NCBI GenBank assembly: GCA_910576975.1
Contig: CAJTJY010000004.1
Span: 1-64,000, forward strand
From: an uncultured Lachnospiraceae bacterium
GTDB taxonomy: Bacteria; Bacillota; Clostridia; Lachnospirales; Lachnospiraceae
Length of the DNA stretch: 64,000 nucleotides
Direction: 5' to 3'
Shown: positions 37,005-47,056 of the stretch, in pieces
Numbering within the stretch: the stretch's first letter is position 1
Layout of the letters: every line of letters begins with the position of its first letter
The notes under the pieces: model-generated
Database searches by the model: none
The model's input: the letters and a program-made list of their open reading frames with translations, nothing else
What the model was told of the DNA's origin: nothing
Position numbers and translations under genes: made by a program

Positions 37005-37666
37005 ACGAACACAAAATTGCTTTTATCATGTGCGTGAATAACCAGCTATATGAGCAAGAAGCTGTTTTTTATATAGAACGCCTAAAGCTGCCAGAGGGAT
37101 TTGAGCGGGAAATTGTAACTATAAGAGACGCAGTGTCTATGACGTCAGGCTATAATCAGGGGATGCGCCAGTCGGATGCAAAGTATAAGGTGTATCTGCA
37201 TCAGGACGTATTTATCATCAATCCTGATTTTATAAACAAGATCGTACAATTGTTCCAAAATCCCAGGATTGGGATGATTGGCATCGTGGGAGGACTGGAG
37301 GCGGACCAGATACCTGTGATGTGGGATGGAAAACGGCTGGGGATGCTGTATACAAATTCCGTTGCCACTGCGGACGCCTATTTGTTTGGAAGCGTAGAAG
37401 GAGAATATCAGGAGGTACAAGCTGTCGACGGGCTTTTGATGGCGACGCAGCATGATGTTCCCTGGAGAGAGGATTTGTTTCAGAAATGGGATTTCTATGA
37501 TGTATCTCAAAGCATGGAGTTCCGCAGGCGGGGGTATCAGGTGGTGGTGCCTTATATGGAAAAGCCTTGGTGCATCCATGACGATGGAATTTTAAATTTG
37601 GAACATTATTACGGAGAGATGGATATCTTCCGAGAAGAATATTACAAAATTTTTGAAGAAGAATAA
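36986..37666 (+). CDS. Glycosyltransferase-like protein (Glyco_tranf_2_5 type), short paralog
   Basis: 226 residues resembling the GT-A-like Glyco_tranf_2_5 (StrF-like) family. Key block YNQGMRQSDAKYKVYLHQDV (near residue 48) and PWREDLFQKWDFYDVSQSME near 160. A paralog at 41190 shares both blocks almost unchanged at DNA level, so this is a duplication. The ATG at 36986 has poor spacing to AGAGGA; a TTG at 37001 overlapping the upstream TGA is an alternative start. Acceptor and donor unknown. Confidence 0.75.
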   Translation: MGDAKLNEHKIAFIMCVNNQLYEQEAVFYIERLKLPEGFEREIVTIRDAVSMTSGYNQGMRQSDAKYKVYLHQDVFIINPDFINKIVQLFQNPRIGMIGIVGGLEADQIPVMWDGKRLGMLYTNSVATADAYLFGSVEGEYQEVQAVDGLLMATQHDVPWREDLFQKWDFYDVSQSMEFRRRGYQVVVPYMEKPWCIHDDGILNLEHYYGEMDIFREEYYKIFEEE

Positions 37667-37679
37667 AGGAGAAGCAAAC

Positions 37680-39377
37680 ATGTACCGTGAACTGATAGAA
37701 AAGTTAAAACCTGCCCCCATTTTAAATACAACGTTTTATAAAGACGAAGATTTATACTCCGATGGAGATGTGGAGGATGTCATTATTGAGATTATTGCAG
37801 AAAATAAGCCAGAACAGTATGTGCAGGCTATCGGGAAAAATATGAATTGGCCAGTGTACTATCATCTGACTCATTTAAGGAAGAATATCTTGAATTGGTA
37901 CCCGTTCCGCAAAGACAGCAGCATATTAGAAATCGGCTGTGGAATGGGATCAATCACGAATATGCTTTGCGATAAATGCCAGGACGTGACGGCAGTGGAA
38001 TTATCAAAGCGAAGGGCGACTGCGACTTTGCTGCGCTGCCGGGAGAAAGAGAATTTGGAGATCATCGTAGGCAATCTCAACGATATCCAGTTTGACAAGA
38101 AATTTGACTATATCACTTTGATTGGCGTATTGGAGTATCAAGGGACATATACAGATACTGATAATCCGTATCTCGATTTCTTGAAAGAAATCAGGAAGCT
38201 CTTGAAGCCAGGTGGAAAATTGCTGATCGGAATTGAAAACAAGTATGGACTGAAATATTGGTGCGGAGCCAGGGAGGATCATACGGGCATCCCGTTCGAG
38301 GGCATGAATCAGTATTCGATTACCAGCCGTGAAGTGAGGACTTTTTCTAGAAGAGAGCTGGAAGACTTGGTCAAAGAGAGCGGCTTTTTGCATACGTTTT
38401 TCTACTATCCGATGCCAGATTATAAGCTGCCTACTGTCGTTTATTCGCAGGACAGGCTTCCTCAGAATGAGAATATGCACAACCTGGAACCTTATTACAT
38501 CCCAGACCGGACCACGCTGATTGCAAACGAAATGAAGATCTATAAAGACGTGATTGAAAACGGCGTGTTTGAGTTTTTTGCAAATTCATTTTTGGTAGAG
38601 TGTTCTGATAATGAGGATATAGGAAGAGTGCTTGCAAGCTGCCTTAGCTCTGAACGGCAGGAAAAATACCAAATTGCCACGGTATTTACCAGGGAAGACA
38701 CGGTGGAAAAGATTGCCTTGAACCAGCAATTGGGACGCTCTCATTTACAACAGATTATGCGCAATCACAGTTCGCTGGAAAAATCAGGGATCAAGGTTCT
38801 GCCGATGCAAATGAAAGAACAAAGACTGGTCACGCCGTTTGTGAATGAAGAGTTATTGGAACATAAGATATTGGATGCGTACAAAAGGAAAGACAAGCTT
38901 GAAATTTATACGATTTTTGACAGAGTATATCAGGAGATCCTTCAGTCCTCCAGTCAAATCAGCGCAGAGGAAAATATCTTTTTCACCATGGGAATTGACG
39001 AAAGTTATAATGCCGAGAAATACGGTCCGATTCTTCGGATTGGATATCTTGATATGATTCTGCGAAATGCCTTTTATGTGGATGATGAGATTCAGTGGTT
39101 TGACCAGGAGTGGATTTTGGAATGCGTTCCCGCCAAATATATTCTGTTTCGAACGATTGCAGAACTGTATACTTCTTTTCCCTGGCTGGAAACAGTCATT
39201 ACTCTTATGGAACTAGCAAATAGCTATCAACTATTTTTGGCATGGGAGGATTTTAGAAAGATGCAGCAACTATTTGTTGACATGGTGGGAGATCAAGTCC
39301 ATGCGGCAGAGAGTCTGTTGTACCGCGGCACAGACAGGCAGGCATGTTTGAATAATATACAGAAGCTGCTGAGCTAA
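37680..39377 (+). CDS. SAM-dependent methyltransferase with C-terminal extension
   Basis: 565 residues. The N-terminal class I methyltransferase (about 75-250) has motif I SSILEIGCGMGSITNM, acidic motif II TAVELSKRR, and LKPGGKLLIGIENKYGLKYW in the post-motif region. The about 300-residue C-terminal part is of unknown family. Start at 37680 follows AAAGGAGAAGCAAAC. Likely methylates a sugar in the island's glycan, but the acceptor cannot be told from sequence. Confidence 0.75.
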   Translation: MYRELIEKLKPAPILNTTFYKDEDLYSDGDVEDVIIEIIAENKPEQYVQAIGKNMNWPVYYHLTHLRKNILNWYPFRKDSSILEIGCGMGSITNMLCDKCQDVTAVELSKRRATATLLRCREKENLEIIVGNLNDIQFDKKFDYITLIGVLEYQGTYTDTDNPYLDFLKEIRKLLKPGGKLLIGIENKYGLKYWCGAREDHTGIPFEGMNQYSITSREVRTFSRRELEDLVKESGFLHTFFYYPMPDYKLPTVVYSQDRLPQNENMHNLEPYYIPDRTTLIANEMKIYKDVIENGVFEFFANSFLVECSDNEDIGRVLASCLSSERQEKYQIATVFTREDTVEKIALNQQLGRSHLQQIMRNHSSLEKSGIKVLPMQMKEQRLVTPFVNEELLEHKILDAYKRKDKLEIYTIFDRVYQEILQSSSQISAEENIFFTMGIDESYNAEKYGPILRIGYLDMILRNAFYVDDEIQWFDQEWILECVPAKYILFRTIAELYTSFPWLETVITLMELANSYQLFLAWEDFRKMQQLFVDMVGDQVHAAESLLYRGTDRQACLNNIQKLLS

Positions 39378-39400
39378 GAGAAAGGATAAGGAAAAAGAAG

Positions 39401-41170
39401 ATGAAAAAGGTTTCGGTTATCTGTGTAGACTGCGAATATGATTATATCGACACCGTGCTCATAGAACAAGCTTATCCAAATCTTGAGATTGTGGAGGCAG
39501 TGACTGGCAAAGAGTTCTATCAAGACATCGTAGAATACTGCAAGTCTACGGACAGCGATTATGTCTGCTTTCTGGAGCCTGGTCAGCGCATGAGGCCAGA
39601 TAAAATTCAAAGCATGGTGGAATATGCAGAAAAAATGCCGGATGCAGAGGTGATATTCTGTAATCGGAATTATATTGAGGAGGACGGCGCGATAGCGGCG
39701 CATCCAGACTGCCTCTATCGGGGAGGCTTTCAGGATAAGGTATTTGACGGCAGCCAAATTTTATATATACTGCTCAGTGACGGCAATAATTTGATTGGCA
39801 ATCTGACGACGACCATGTTTTGTCGAAAAAAAGCAATTCCTTTTATCGAGCATCTTAGACAATATCAATTAAATGAAAATCCGCCGATGCAGAAAGCATT
39901 TCTATTGTTTGAAATTTTGGCAGGTCACAAGATGGCATTGACAGAGGAAGCGTTGGTAGATACTTATGTAAAACCACTCGATGTCGAGAGACTGAGAGAG
40001 GAGGAAGCGCTGTTTGAGCAACAGATTGAAATTTTTACTAAAATCCATGGATGGTGCGATTTGAAAGATCCCCTGACGGGAATTACGGCGGAACACAAAA
40101 GACTGCTGCAGGGGCAGGAAGTCAAAAAGAAACAAATCAAAAGGGAGATTACGTTCTTTGCCCAGGATAAGGGAGAATACTACAATTTGTTGCCGCTTAT
40201 GAAGGAGGCAAAAGAGAGAGGGTATCAGGTCAGCCATACCGAGGATATCAATGTTAAGGCGGAGATCGGCGTATATTGCCAGCATGTCGGAAGACCGCAA
40301 AATGCCCAATTTTCTGTAGTCTTGCTACATGATTTGGCGCAAGGGCATAACCGATGGCCCAATCTCTGGGAATTGGAGCGTTGGAACGGCTATGATCTGG
40401 GAATTGTTCCAGGCGCAAATTGGAAAGACAGATGGGAGAGATGCGCCTTTCAATATTATCCAAATCCCAGATGCGGCGCATATATGATGGGCTATCCCAA
40501 AAGCAATGAAATATTTTCAGAGGAATTAAGCAATCGCGCGCTGGAAGTAAAACAAACGATGGACTTAAAATACGATATCTCCGTATTGTATGCTCCGTCG
40601 TGGGAGAACGACGAAAAAGAGGACGATTTTGTACGGGCGCTGGCATCGCTTCCGGTGAATCTTCTGATCAAGCAGGCGTCCTGGCCAAAAGGATATGAGC
40701 AAATTGTCAAAAATATAGAAGATATGCGCAACATGCATGAGGGAAAGTATAAAAATTTGCATTATATCGAGCCGGAGGAGAGTATTTTGGTGGCGCTAAA
40801 ACTGTGTGATCTGGTTGTTTCCGACGAGTCCAGCGTGATGATGGAAGGGATGATGTTTGGAAAGCCAAGTATTGCCGTAAGAGACTGGCTGATTCCAGAC
40901 ACGATTCCCAGCCGCTTTGCATGTATTCCCTTTGAGAATGTCATAAAATGCAAGAAAGTGGAATTGAGGGAAACCGTGGAACGAATGATTATAGAAGGCT
41001 TCGGGCATGACCAGGCAACTGTGCGCACAGAGGATCTTTTTGCCAACAGGGAACATGTAAAGAAAGATATTTTGGATGCGATTGAGTATTTCACCACAGG
41101 CGAAGGATGTACGGATTTCATGAAATGGAAAATGACGAGCCGTTATATGCCAGGAAATATGTGGTCATAA
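39401..41170 (+). CDS. Bifunctional-looking transferase: GT2-like domain + CDP-glycerol-transferase-like domain
   Basis: 589 residues. The N-terminal about 200 residues look like a GT2-type domain (VSVICVDCEYDYIDTVLIEQ, DSDYVCFLEPGQRMRPDKIQ). The C-terminal about 330 residues resemble CDP-glycerol glycerophosphotransferases (YAPSWENDEKEDDF, then LCDLVVSDESSVMMEGMMFG, KPSIAV). That second fold moves phospho-groups from CDP-activated donors in teichoic acid synthesis. In this island, with CMP-aminoethylphosphonate predicted, it is a candidate for the phosphonate transferase. Start has AAGGAAAAAGAAG upstream. Confidence 0.7.
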   Translation: MKKVSVICVDCEYDYIDTVLIEQAYPNLEIVEAVTGKEFYQDIVEYCKSTDSDYVCFLEPGQRMRPDKIQSMVEYAEKMPDAEVIFCNRNYIEEDGAIAAHPDCLYRGGFQDKVFDGSQILYILLSDGNNLIGNLTTTMFCRKKAIPFIEHLRQYQLNENPPMQKAFLLFEILAGHKMALTEEALVDTYVKPLDVERLREEEALFEQQIEIFTKIHGWCDLKDPLTGITAEHKRLLQGQEVKKKQIKREITFFAQDKGEYYNLLPLMKEAKERGYQVSHTEDINVKAEIGVYCQHVGRPQNAQFSVVLLHDLAQGHNRWPNLWELERWNGYDLGIVPGANWKDRWERCAFQYYPNPRCGAYMMGYPKSNEIFSEELSNRALEVKQTMDLKYDISVLYAPSWENDEKEDDFVRALASLPVNLLIKQASWPKGYEQIVKNIEDMRNMHEGKYKNLHYIEPEESILVALKLCDLVVSDESSVMMEGMMFGKPSIAVRDWLIPDTIPSRFACIPFENVIKCKKVELRETVERMIIEGFGHDQATVRTEDLFANREHVKKDILDAIEYFTTGEGCTDFMKWKMTSRYMPGNMWS

Positions 41171-41189
41171 AATGGAAGAAGGTATCGAA

Positions 41190-42362
41190 ATGCCAGATAG
41201 CAATAAAATAAGCTTTATTATTTGCTGCAATGATTCTCAATACCAAAAAGAATGTATTTCCTATTTGCAGGAGTTAGACAAGCCAAAGGAATGCCAAGTG
41301 GAGATTATCCCGATCATAGGAGCAAAATCTATGACGTCAGGATATAATCAGGGGATGCGGCAGTCAAAGGCGAAGTACAAAGTCTATCTTCATCAGGATG
41401 TATTTATTTGGAACCAGCATTTTATATATGATTTGCTGGAAATCTTTAAGAACGAAGAAATCGGCATGATAGGCATGTTGGGAAGCAGCAGCATTCCAGA
41501 TCATGGCGTTATGCATTCTGCTTGGGATATAGGGCGGACATACGCCTGCGATACACAAGACACAGGTATCAAAGAGGGAGACAATCCGCCTCCTGGAACT
41601 TGCCGCAACGTGGAGGCTTTGGACGGCATGTTATTAGCCACACAGTATGATATCCCATGGCGGGAAGAACTGTTTGACAAATGGGATTTTTATGATATTT
41701 CGCAATCTTTCGAGTTCCGAAAAAAGGGTTATCATCTGGCAGTTCCCCATCAGAAAGAACCCTGGTGCATGCATGACTGCGGAAGGACGAAGTTTCAGGA
41801 TTACGATACAGGACGCAGGATATTGCTCCAAGAATATCATATGTTTTTTAAACATCCAGTCTACCGACAAGAAGATTTTTTGTATGATCAGGAGATCAAA
41901 GGATTATATGAAAAGCTCAAAGAGGTCGTTATTGAAATGATGAAGCAGGGAGATATAGATATGGCGGCGCAGTGCTGCGGGCAATATGACGACAGTGTCG
42001 TGTGGGACAGCGATTTGTCAACATTGAAAAAACTGGTATCTGTATGTGATGCGGAACGTCAACTCTATGGGGCGTGCAGGACATGGAATGCCAAAGAAAC
42101 GTATCAATCTGTAAAAAGAAAGTACCATCAGGCAATATTCTGGTTATGGGATGCAGAGAGAAACCGCAATCGAGGGAAAGAGCGATTCATGGAACTGCTG
42201 CGGCACGACCAATATAGCGTGCCCTTGTGGGTAATGGCTGGAATTCATAATGCCTTTCATTTTCATGAGTTGTTATACATCATGAGAGAGAGCTTTGACA
42301 ATAGAAACAGAATCAGGGAACGGCAGTATTTGGATTTTATTTTGCAGCAGGTGACAGCGTAA
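41190..42362 (+). CDS. Glycosyltransferase-like protein (Glyco_tranf_2_5 type), long paralog
   Basis: 390 residues. Residues 1-230 match the 36986 protein (YNQGMRQSKAKYKVYLHQDV, IPWREELFDKWDFYDISQSF). The extra C-terminal part (about 240-390) is helical and of unknown role. Start at 41190 has GAAGG at good distance; an ATG at 41172 is less well served. Starts 20 bp after the preceding gene. Confidence 0.75.
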   Translation: MPDSNKISFIICCNDSQYQKECISYLQELDKPKECQVEIIPIIGAKSMTSGYNQGMRQSKAKYKVYLHQDVFIWNQHFIYDLLEIFKNEEIGMIGMLGSSSIPDHGVMHSAWDIGRTYACDTQDTGIKEGDNPPPGTCRNVEALDGMLLATQYDIPWREELFDKWDFYDISQSFEFRKKGYHLAVPHQKEPWCMHDCGRTKFQDYDTGRRILLQEYHMFFKHPVYRQEDFLYDQEIKGLYEKLKEVVIEMMKQGDIDMAAQCCGQYDDSVVWDSDLSTLKKLVSVCDAERQLYGACRTWNAKETYQSVKRKYHQAIFWLWDAERNRNRGKERFMELLRHDQYSVPLWVMAGIHNAFHFHELLYIMRESFDNRNRIRERQYLDFILQQVTA

Positions 42363-42459
42363 GAGATTGGCAGATGAGAATTAGGGTAATCTCAAAATGA
42401 GAAATATTCCTAGCATTTGGAATAGATATCTTCAAAATAAAATAGAAAGAGGAATGTAG

Positions 42460-43548
42460 ATGAGTAATGCGGATGAACAGATTTTGAAACTTGAAACGAA
42501 AATTACACGGATGGAGAAAATGATTCAATCCTTAGAGGAAGAGAAGATTAGGATCCGGCAGACTTTGCATGATTTATTTGACATTAATAGTCAGGCGATG
42601 AACTATATTTCCCAATCGATCGGGAATCAAGCTGCGTTAGATTCGAATGTTGCCTTTTTAAGAGCCAAGAATGAAAATTTGAAGTATGAGTTATTTGATC
42701 CAAGATTCAATAAGAGAGAAATATTTTTTCCAGTGATCAAGGATATAGATGAAACCATTGAAGAAATTATAAAAAATCATAAGTCGATGGCCCGCTTTGG
42801 CGACGGGGAATTTGCCCAGATCATAAAGAGAGAACGCAGCAAATTTCAGAGACTGGACGACAAGCTTGGGTTGCGGCTAAAAGAGGTGTTACATAGCGCT
42901 CATCCTAATATGCTGATTGCAATTGCCAATAATTACGGAAATTTAGAAGAATATAAGGAATTTGCGGCTGATGGGATCCGCATCTATATGTCAGTAGGCG
43001 AGATGCGGGAGCATCATCAGGAATTGCTAGAACATGACAGGATATATTATAACGCCTATGTTTCCAGACCATATGTGATGTATAAAGATCAAAACACGGA
43101 CGCCCCCAAAAAGCGTTTCCAAAATCTTCAACGACTCTGGAAAGGACGCGACGTGCTGATAGTGGAAGGCGCCCAGACAAGGATGGGAGTTGGCAACGAT
43201 CTGATGGAAGGAGCAACTTCGGTCAGGCGTATTCTTGCACCTGCAACTAGTTCTTTTGACCGTTATGATGATGTCTTGAAAGCAGCATTGAAACATGCAG
43301 AGAAAGACATGCTGATTTTGATAGCCATGGGTCCTGCGGCGGGCGTGCTTGCTTATGATTTGACTGTCGAAGGTTTCCAAGCATTGGATATCGGTCATCT
43401 TGATTTAGAGTATGAATGGTTTTTGGCAGGAAAAGGGGAACGGGTTGCAGTTCCGTATAAGTATAACAACGAACTGGAAGGAGACGATGGTGCAGAAGAA
43501 CTCCATGATCCGGTATATGAAGCGCAGATTGTGGAAGATTGCAGTTAA
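42460..43548 (+). CDS. GT-D-type glycosyltransferase (DUF1792) with coiled-coil N-terminus
   Basis: 362 residues. An N-terminal coiled coil (about 1-75, LKLETKITRMEKMIQSLEEE) is followed by the DUF1792 domain: SMARFGDGEFAQIIK near residue 108, KRFQNLQRLWKGRDVLIVEG near 210, AMGPAAGVLAYDL near 287 and LDLEYEWF near 310. DUF1792 enzymes form the GT-D fold and add glucose-type sugars in streptococcal adhesin glycosylation, so a role in glycoprotein extension fits. Confidence 0.82.
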   Translation: MSNADEQILKLETKITRMEKMIQSLEEEKIRIRQTLHDLFDINSQAMNYISQSIGNQAALDSNVAFLRAKNENLKYELFDPRFNKREIFFPVIKDIDETIEEIIKNHKSMARFGDGEFAQIIKRERSKFQRLDDKLGLRLKEVLHSAHPNMLIAIANNYGNLEEYKEFAADGIRIYMSVGEMREHHQELLEHDRIYYNAYVSRPYVMYKDQNTDAPKKRFQNLQRLWKGRDVLIVEGAQTRMGVGNDLMEGATSVRRILAPATSSFDRYDDVLKAALKHAEKDMLILIAMGPAAGVLAYDLTVEGFQALDIGHLDLEYEWFLAGKGERVAVPYKYNNELEGDDGAEELHDPVYEAQIVEDCS

Positions 43549-43599
43549 TTGCGCAGGTAAGAAACGATGCCAACTGGCAGGAGAGGAAAAGGAGTGCGT

Positions 43600-45792
43600 A
43601 TGAAAAAGTATCCGGTGACAATAAAAGAAATTATCAAAGAAGTTTCAGAAGACCAAGATCACAGTATGGAGGATATCTTGTTTTTTCTGCAGGAAGTAAT
43701 ATGCCTGCTGGAAGATTATGATGGTCTGGGAGAATGCCTTGCATATATTTGCAATAATCTCAAAGCGGAGGCGTCTGGAGCATATAAAGAATATTTACCA
43801 CTGACAGAAATATTTTCAAAATTGTGTCTCAGTGACAGAGAAAGACTGCTGTTAGAAGAGCAGAAAGAAGTACTTGACGCAGAGGAAGCATTTCGCAATG
43901 CGCAGCAACAGTATTTAACGGCAGAGGAGGACCAGGAGCTGATCGAACAAATTGGGGAGACGGCATATTATTTGAATGAGCCAGTGGTTCATGCAACGGC
44001 GTCGATACTGTCTGCCCGGCTATCGTCAGAAGCTATTTATGGCAGGATCGGGCAGCAAGTGATGGATCTTCAAAACATTGGGTTTCTGATTGAAATGCTC
44101 TCAGAACAGGGCAATACCTTTGCCCTTGTTTGTGATGAAAATCAAGAAGTGAATTGGGATGTGCTGGCGAATATGGTCTCGCGTCTTGGACATAAGGTCG
44201 TTATGTTGGTAAAGACAGAGGACCAAACGATAGATGCAGCGTACAGCGTCGCCCATATGGAACATTATGAGGATGTATCTGTTTTGCTGTATACGGACCA
44301 AAGCCTGCAAGAACTGGTGAACTATGTGTGCGAAAACGAGTCCAAAGATCATTTGGCATGCCTCATTGCAACAGGAAATATATTAGACAGGTTAATGATC
44401 AATATGGAAAGGGGATGTGAAGTGGAACGGCTTTCCCTGATGAAGACGCCTGTTTTGCAAGACAAGCTGACATTTGGGTGGGCTGGGGATTATTTATCCT
44501 ATGTCAGTAAGATTTATAAATGTGACGCTCACGAGGATGTGGATGCCAAGCCAAAATATCGTTTTTCTTTTGTGATACCTACGAAGAATAGCGCCGACAC
44601 GCTGCGCTATACTCTGATGACCTGTATGAATCAGAGGTGGAAGGGAAGTTATGAAATTCTTGTAAGTGATAATTCTACGGAAGGGAATGACGCAATTTAT
44701 TCCTTATGCAAAGAGCTTGGAGAAAAAGATGAGCGCATTCATTATGTGAGGACGCCGCGTCCCCTTGTAATCGGGAAGAGCTTTGAATATGCGTTTTTAA
44801 AAACCAGAGGAGAATTCATTATTCCTCTTGGCGCTGACGACGGGGTGCTGCCCTGGACGCTAGAGGCTTTGGAAGAAATATTAGAAAATTGTCCCGATGA
44901 GATTTTGATGTGGAACCGCGGACAGTATCAATGGCCTGATTTCGGACAGGGCATTTCAGATCAATTTGTGTTTCCGTGTCAGACCCCGAAAGGGATCTAT
45001 CCCATGGGATATCAGGAAGGGATAAAGTTCCTGGTTCGTACCTTGCAGATACCGAAAACGATGTATGGACTTCCTTTGCTTTATCTCAACTCCGGATTTC
45101 GCAGGACTTATATGAAGACGCTGCTAAAAAAGACAGGAAGATTATGGGATGGCCCATGCCAGGATATCTTTATGGGAATTGTAAATTCCGTGATCCATAA
45201 AGAGATCTGCATGGTAAATTATCCTCTTACGATGGCTGGAATGGCGCACTGTTCTACTGGCGCCAGGTACACAAGGCAGCTTGACACCCTGGAAAAAGTA
45301 AATATGAGGGGAAGAAATAAAGAGCTTGGAGAAAACAGCTATATCGGAGGCTGGTGCAGCTCTCCAGTCGAGCGTTTGGTTCCGAGAATTACGTCTGACA
45401 TAGGCCTGTTTTATAATTCTGTGATACGCATAGTTGCCAAGAAGCTGCTTCCAATCGAGGTAATAGAACAGAATTTTAATATGAAGAAATGGTATTTGGA
45501 GCTGTATGGATTGATGCATAAGAGGGAGCTTATTTATGAGCGTCAGATCAGGGAAATGCACTATGCAGCCAAGCAAAACGGAGAGGAATTTTTGCGCTGG
45601 TTTGAGAAAGAACTTTGGGAAGAATTAGTTCGGGCAGAGAGTCCTGAGATTCAAAAAGAAATGCCAGACGATGTGAAAATATATGAGACAAAGGTTTATG
45701 AGGATGGAACGGTGGTAATGGATGCCTCAAACTATGGCGTGGAAAATATTTATCAGGCGACATTGCTTGCAGAGAGAGTCAGCGAATATTGA
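43600..45792 (+). CDS. Family 2 glycosyltransferase with long N-terminal region
   Basis: 730 residues. A large N-terminal region (about 1-305), helical then Rossmann-like (IEMLSEQGNTFALVCDENQE), precedes a GT2 domain (about 310-530): YRFSFVIPTKNSADTLRYTL, YEILVSDNSTEGND and the catalytic-type PLGADDGVLPW. A helical tail closes it. Start at 43600 follows AAGGAGTGCGT. Acceptor unknown. Confidence 0.82.
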   Translation: MKKYPVTIKEIIKEVSEDQDHSMEDILFFLQEVICLLEDYDGLGECLAYICNNLKAEASGAYKEYLPLTEIFSKLCLSDRERLLLEEQKEVLDAEEAFRNAQQQYLTAEEDQELIEQIGETAYYLNEPVVHATASILSARLSSEAIYGRIGQQVMDLQNIGFLIEMLSEQGNTFALVCDENQEVNWDVLANMVSRLGHKVVMLVKTEDQTIDAAYSVAHMEHYEDVSVLLYTDQSLQELVNYVCENESKDHLACLIATGNILDRLMINMERGCEVERLSLMKTPVLQDKLTFGWAGDYLSYVSKIYKCDAHEDVDAKPKYRFSFVIPTKNSADTLRYTLMTCMNQRWKGSYEILVSDNSTEGNDAIYSLCKELGEKDERIHYVRTPRPLVIGKSFEYAFLKTRGEFIIPLGADDGVLPWTLEALEEILENCPDEILMWNRGQYQWPDFGQGISDQFVFPCQTPKGIYPMGYQEGIKFLVRTLQIPKTMYGLPLLYLNSGFRRTYMKTLLKKTGRLWDGPCQDIFMGIVNSVIHKEICMVNYPLTMAGMAHCSTGARYTRQLDTLEKVNMRGRNKELGENSYIGGWCSSPVERLVPRITSDIGLFYNSVIRIVAKKLLPIEVIEQNFNMKKWYLELYGLMHKRELIYERQIREMHYAAKQNGEEFLRWFEKELWEELVRAESPEIQKEMPDDVKIYETKVYEDGTVVMDASNYGVENIYQATLLAERVSEY

Positions 45793-45906
45793 TAAAGCCG
45801 ATTGCTCTGGCGGCTGTATATAGCGCTTGACGGACATTTGAGCAAGTAAGGCGCTGCAAATTACGAAACGGCTGTGCAGTCATAATTTTACAGGAGGAAG
45901 ATAATC

Positions 45907-47013
45907 GTGACGGAGAACACAATTAATGAAATAGGAATTAGGGAGCAGTTAAAGGAAATTGTAAAGCTGCAGGAACAGTATCTATATGCCTTGCGCTCTG
46001 TTAAAACATTGCTGACATGTGAGAAAGAGTTCGATTTGTGCCTGGGCGTTTTAGAACAGGTAAAAGAGTTTGTGGCGTATGTATTTCAGATCAAATCCGC
46101 ATATTATGGCAGAAGCCTGGACTGGATAGAGGAATACCTTTATCTCTATGCGGAAAAAACAGAGAAATTGATCGCAGCAGGGCAATATGAAATGGCGGCG
46201 GAAATGATTCCACAGTGCATCAATGTGATTCAAAAGAGCAAAGAGGAATTGGAAGAGATTTTGCAAACAGGAACATATGATGTGAATCTTGGGAAGATGC
46301 AGCTCAAAAAGGGAGTCAGCACAGAAGAGTTCGCCAACAGAGATCAGATGATTGAGGCAATTGATCCAGATACGATGAATCCGCTGGAAAAATTCTTTTT
46401 TCAAGGGAAACATCATAAAATGACGAAATGGTGTCATTATTTTGAAGTATATCACAGACATTTTGAGCGTTTTCGAAATAACCCGGTAACAATCTTAGAG
46501 ATTGGAGTCTGGGGAGGGGGCTCTTTGCAGATGTGGAAAGATTACTTTGGGGAATCATGTCGTATCATTGGGATCGATATCATGGAAGAATGTAAGAATT
46601 ATGAGGAAGAGCGGATTAAAATCTATATCGGTTCCCAAGAAGACCGTGATTTCCTAAAGAAAGTCAAGCATGAAAATCCTAAGATCGACATTATCATTGA
46701 TGACGGCGGGCACACCATGAATCAGCAAATTGTAACTTTTGAAGAATTGTATCCCCATCTTTCTGAAAACGGTGTATATTTATGCGAAGATTTGATGACG
46801 TCTTACTGGCCCAGTTATGGCGGCGGGAGATATATGGATGACAGCAGCTTTATTGGATATTCTAAGAACTTTATAGATAAGATAAACGCCAGATATTCTT
46901 TGACTCCCAACTTAAAGATTGACCGCCTCACGTCCAGCATACGTTCGGTTCATTATTATGACGCCATGTTGGTATTGGAAAAGGGTGTGCACAAGCCGTC
47001 TATGGTTTTGTAA
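45907..47013 (+). CDS. Class I methyltransferase (CmcI / Methyltransf_24-like)
   Basis: 368 residues. Helical N-terminal region (about 1-150), then a methyltransferase core: VTILEIGVWGGGSLQMWKDY (SAM motif), RIIGIDIMEECK, IDIIIDDGGHTMNQQI (metal/catalytic region) and GVYLCEDL. Similar to enzymes that O-methylate antibiotic sugars and rhamnose. GTG start at 45907 with AGGAGGAAG upstream. About 115 bp of non-coding DNA precede it. Probably O-methylates a glycan sugar. Confidence 0.78.
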   Translation: MTENTINEIGIREQLKEIVKLQEQYLYALRSVKTLLTCEKEFDLCLGVLEQVKEFVAYVFQIKSAYYGRSLDWIEEYLYLYAEKTEKLIAAGQYEMAAEMIPQCINVIQKSKEELEEILQTGTYDVNLGKMQLKKGVSTEEFANRDQMIEAIDPDTMNPLEKFFFQGKHHKMTKWCHYFEVYHRHFERFRNNPVTILEIGVWGGGSLQMWKDYFGESCRIIGIDIMEECKNYEEERIKIYIGSQEDRDFLKKVKHENPKIDIIIDDGGHTMNQQIVTFEELYPHLSENGVYLCEDLMTSYWPSYGGGRYMDDSSFIGYSKNFIDKINARYSLTPNLKIDRLTSSIRSVHYYDAMLVLEKGVHKPSMVL

Positions 47014-47056
47014 CTGTGGAGATAGAAGATAAAATAAGAATATCAGGTGAAAATAT

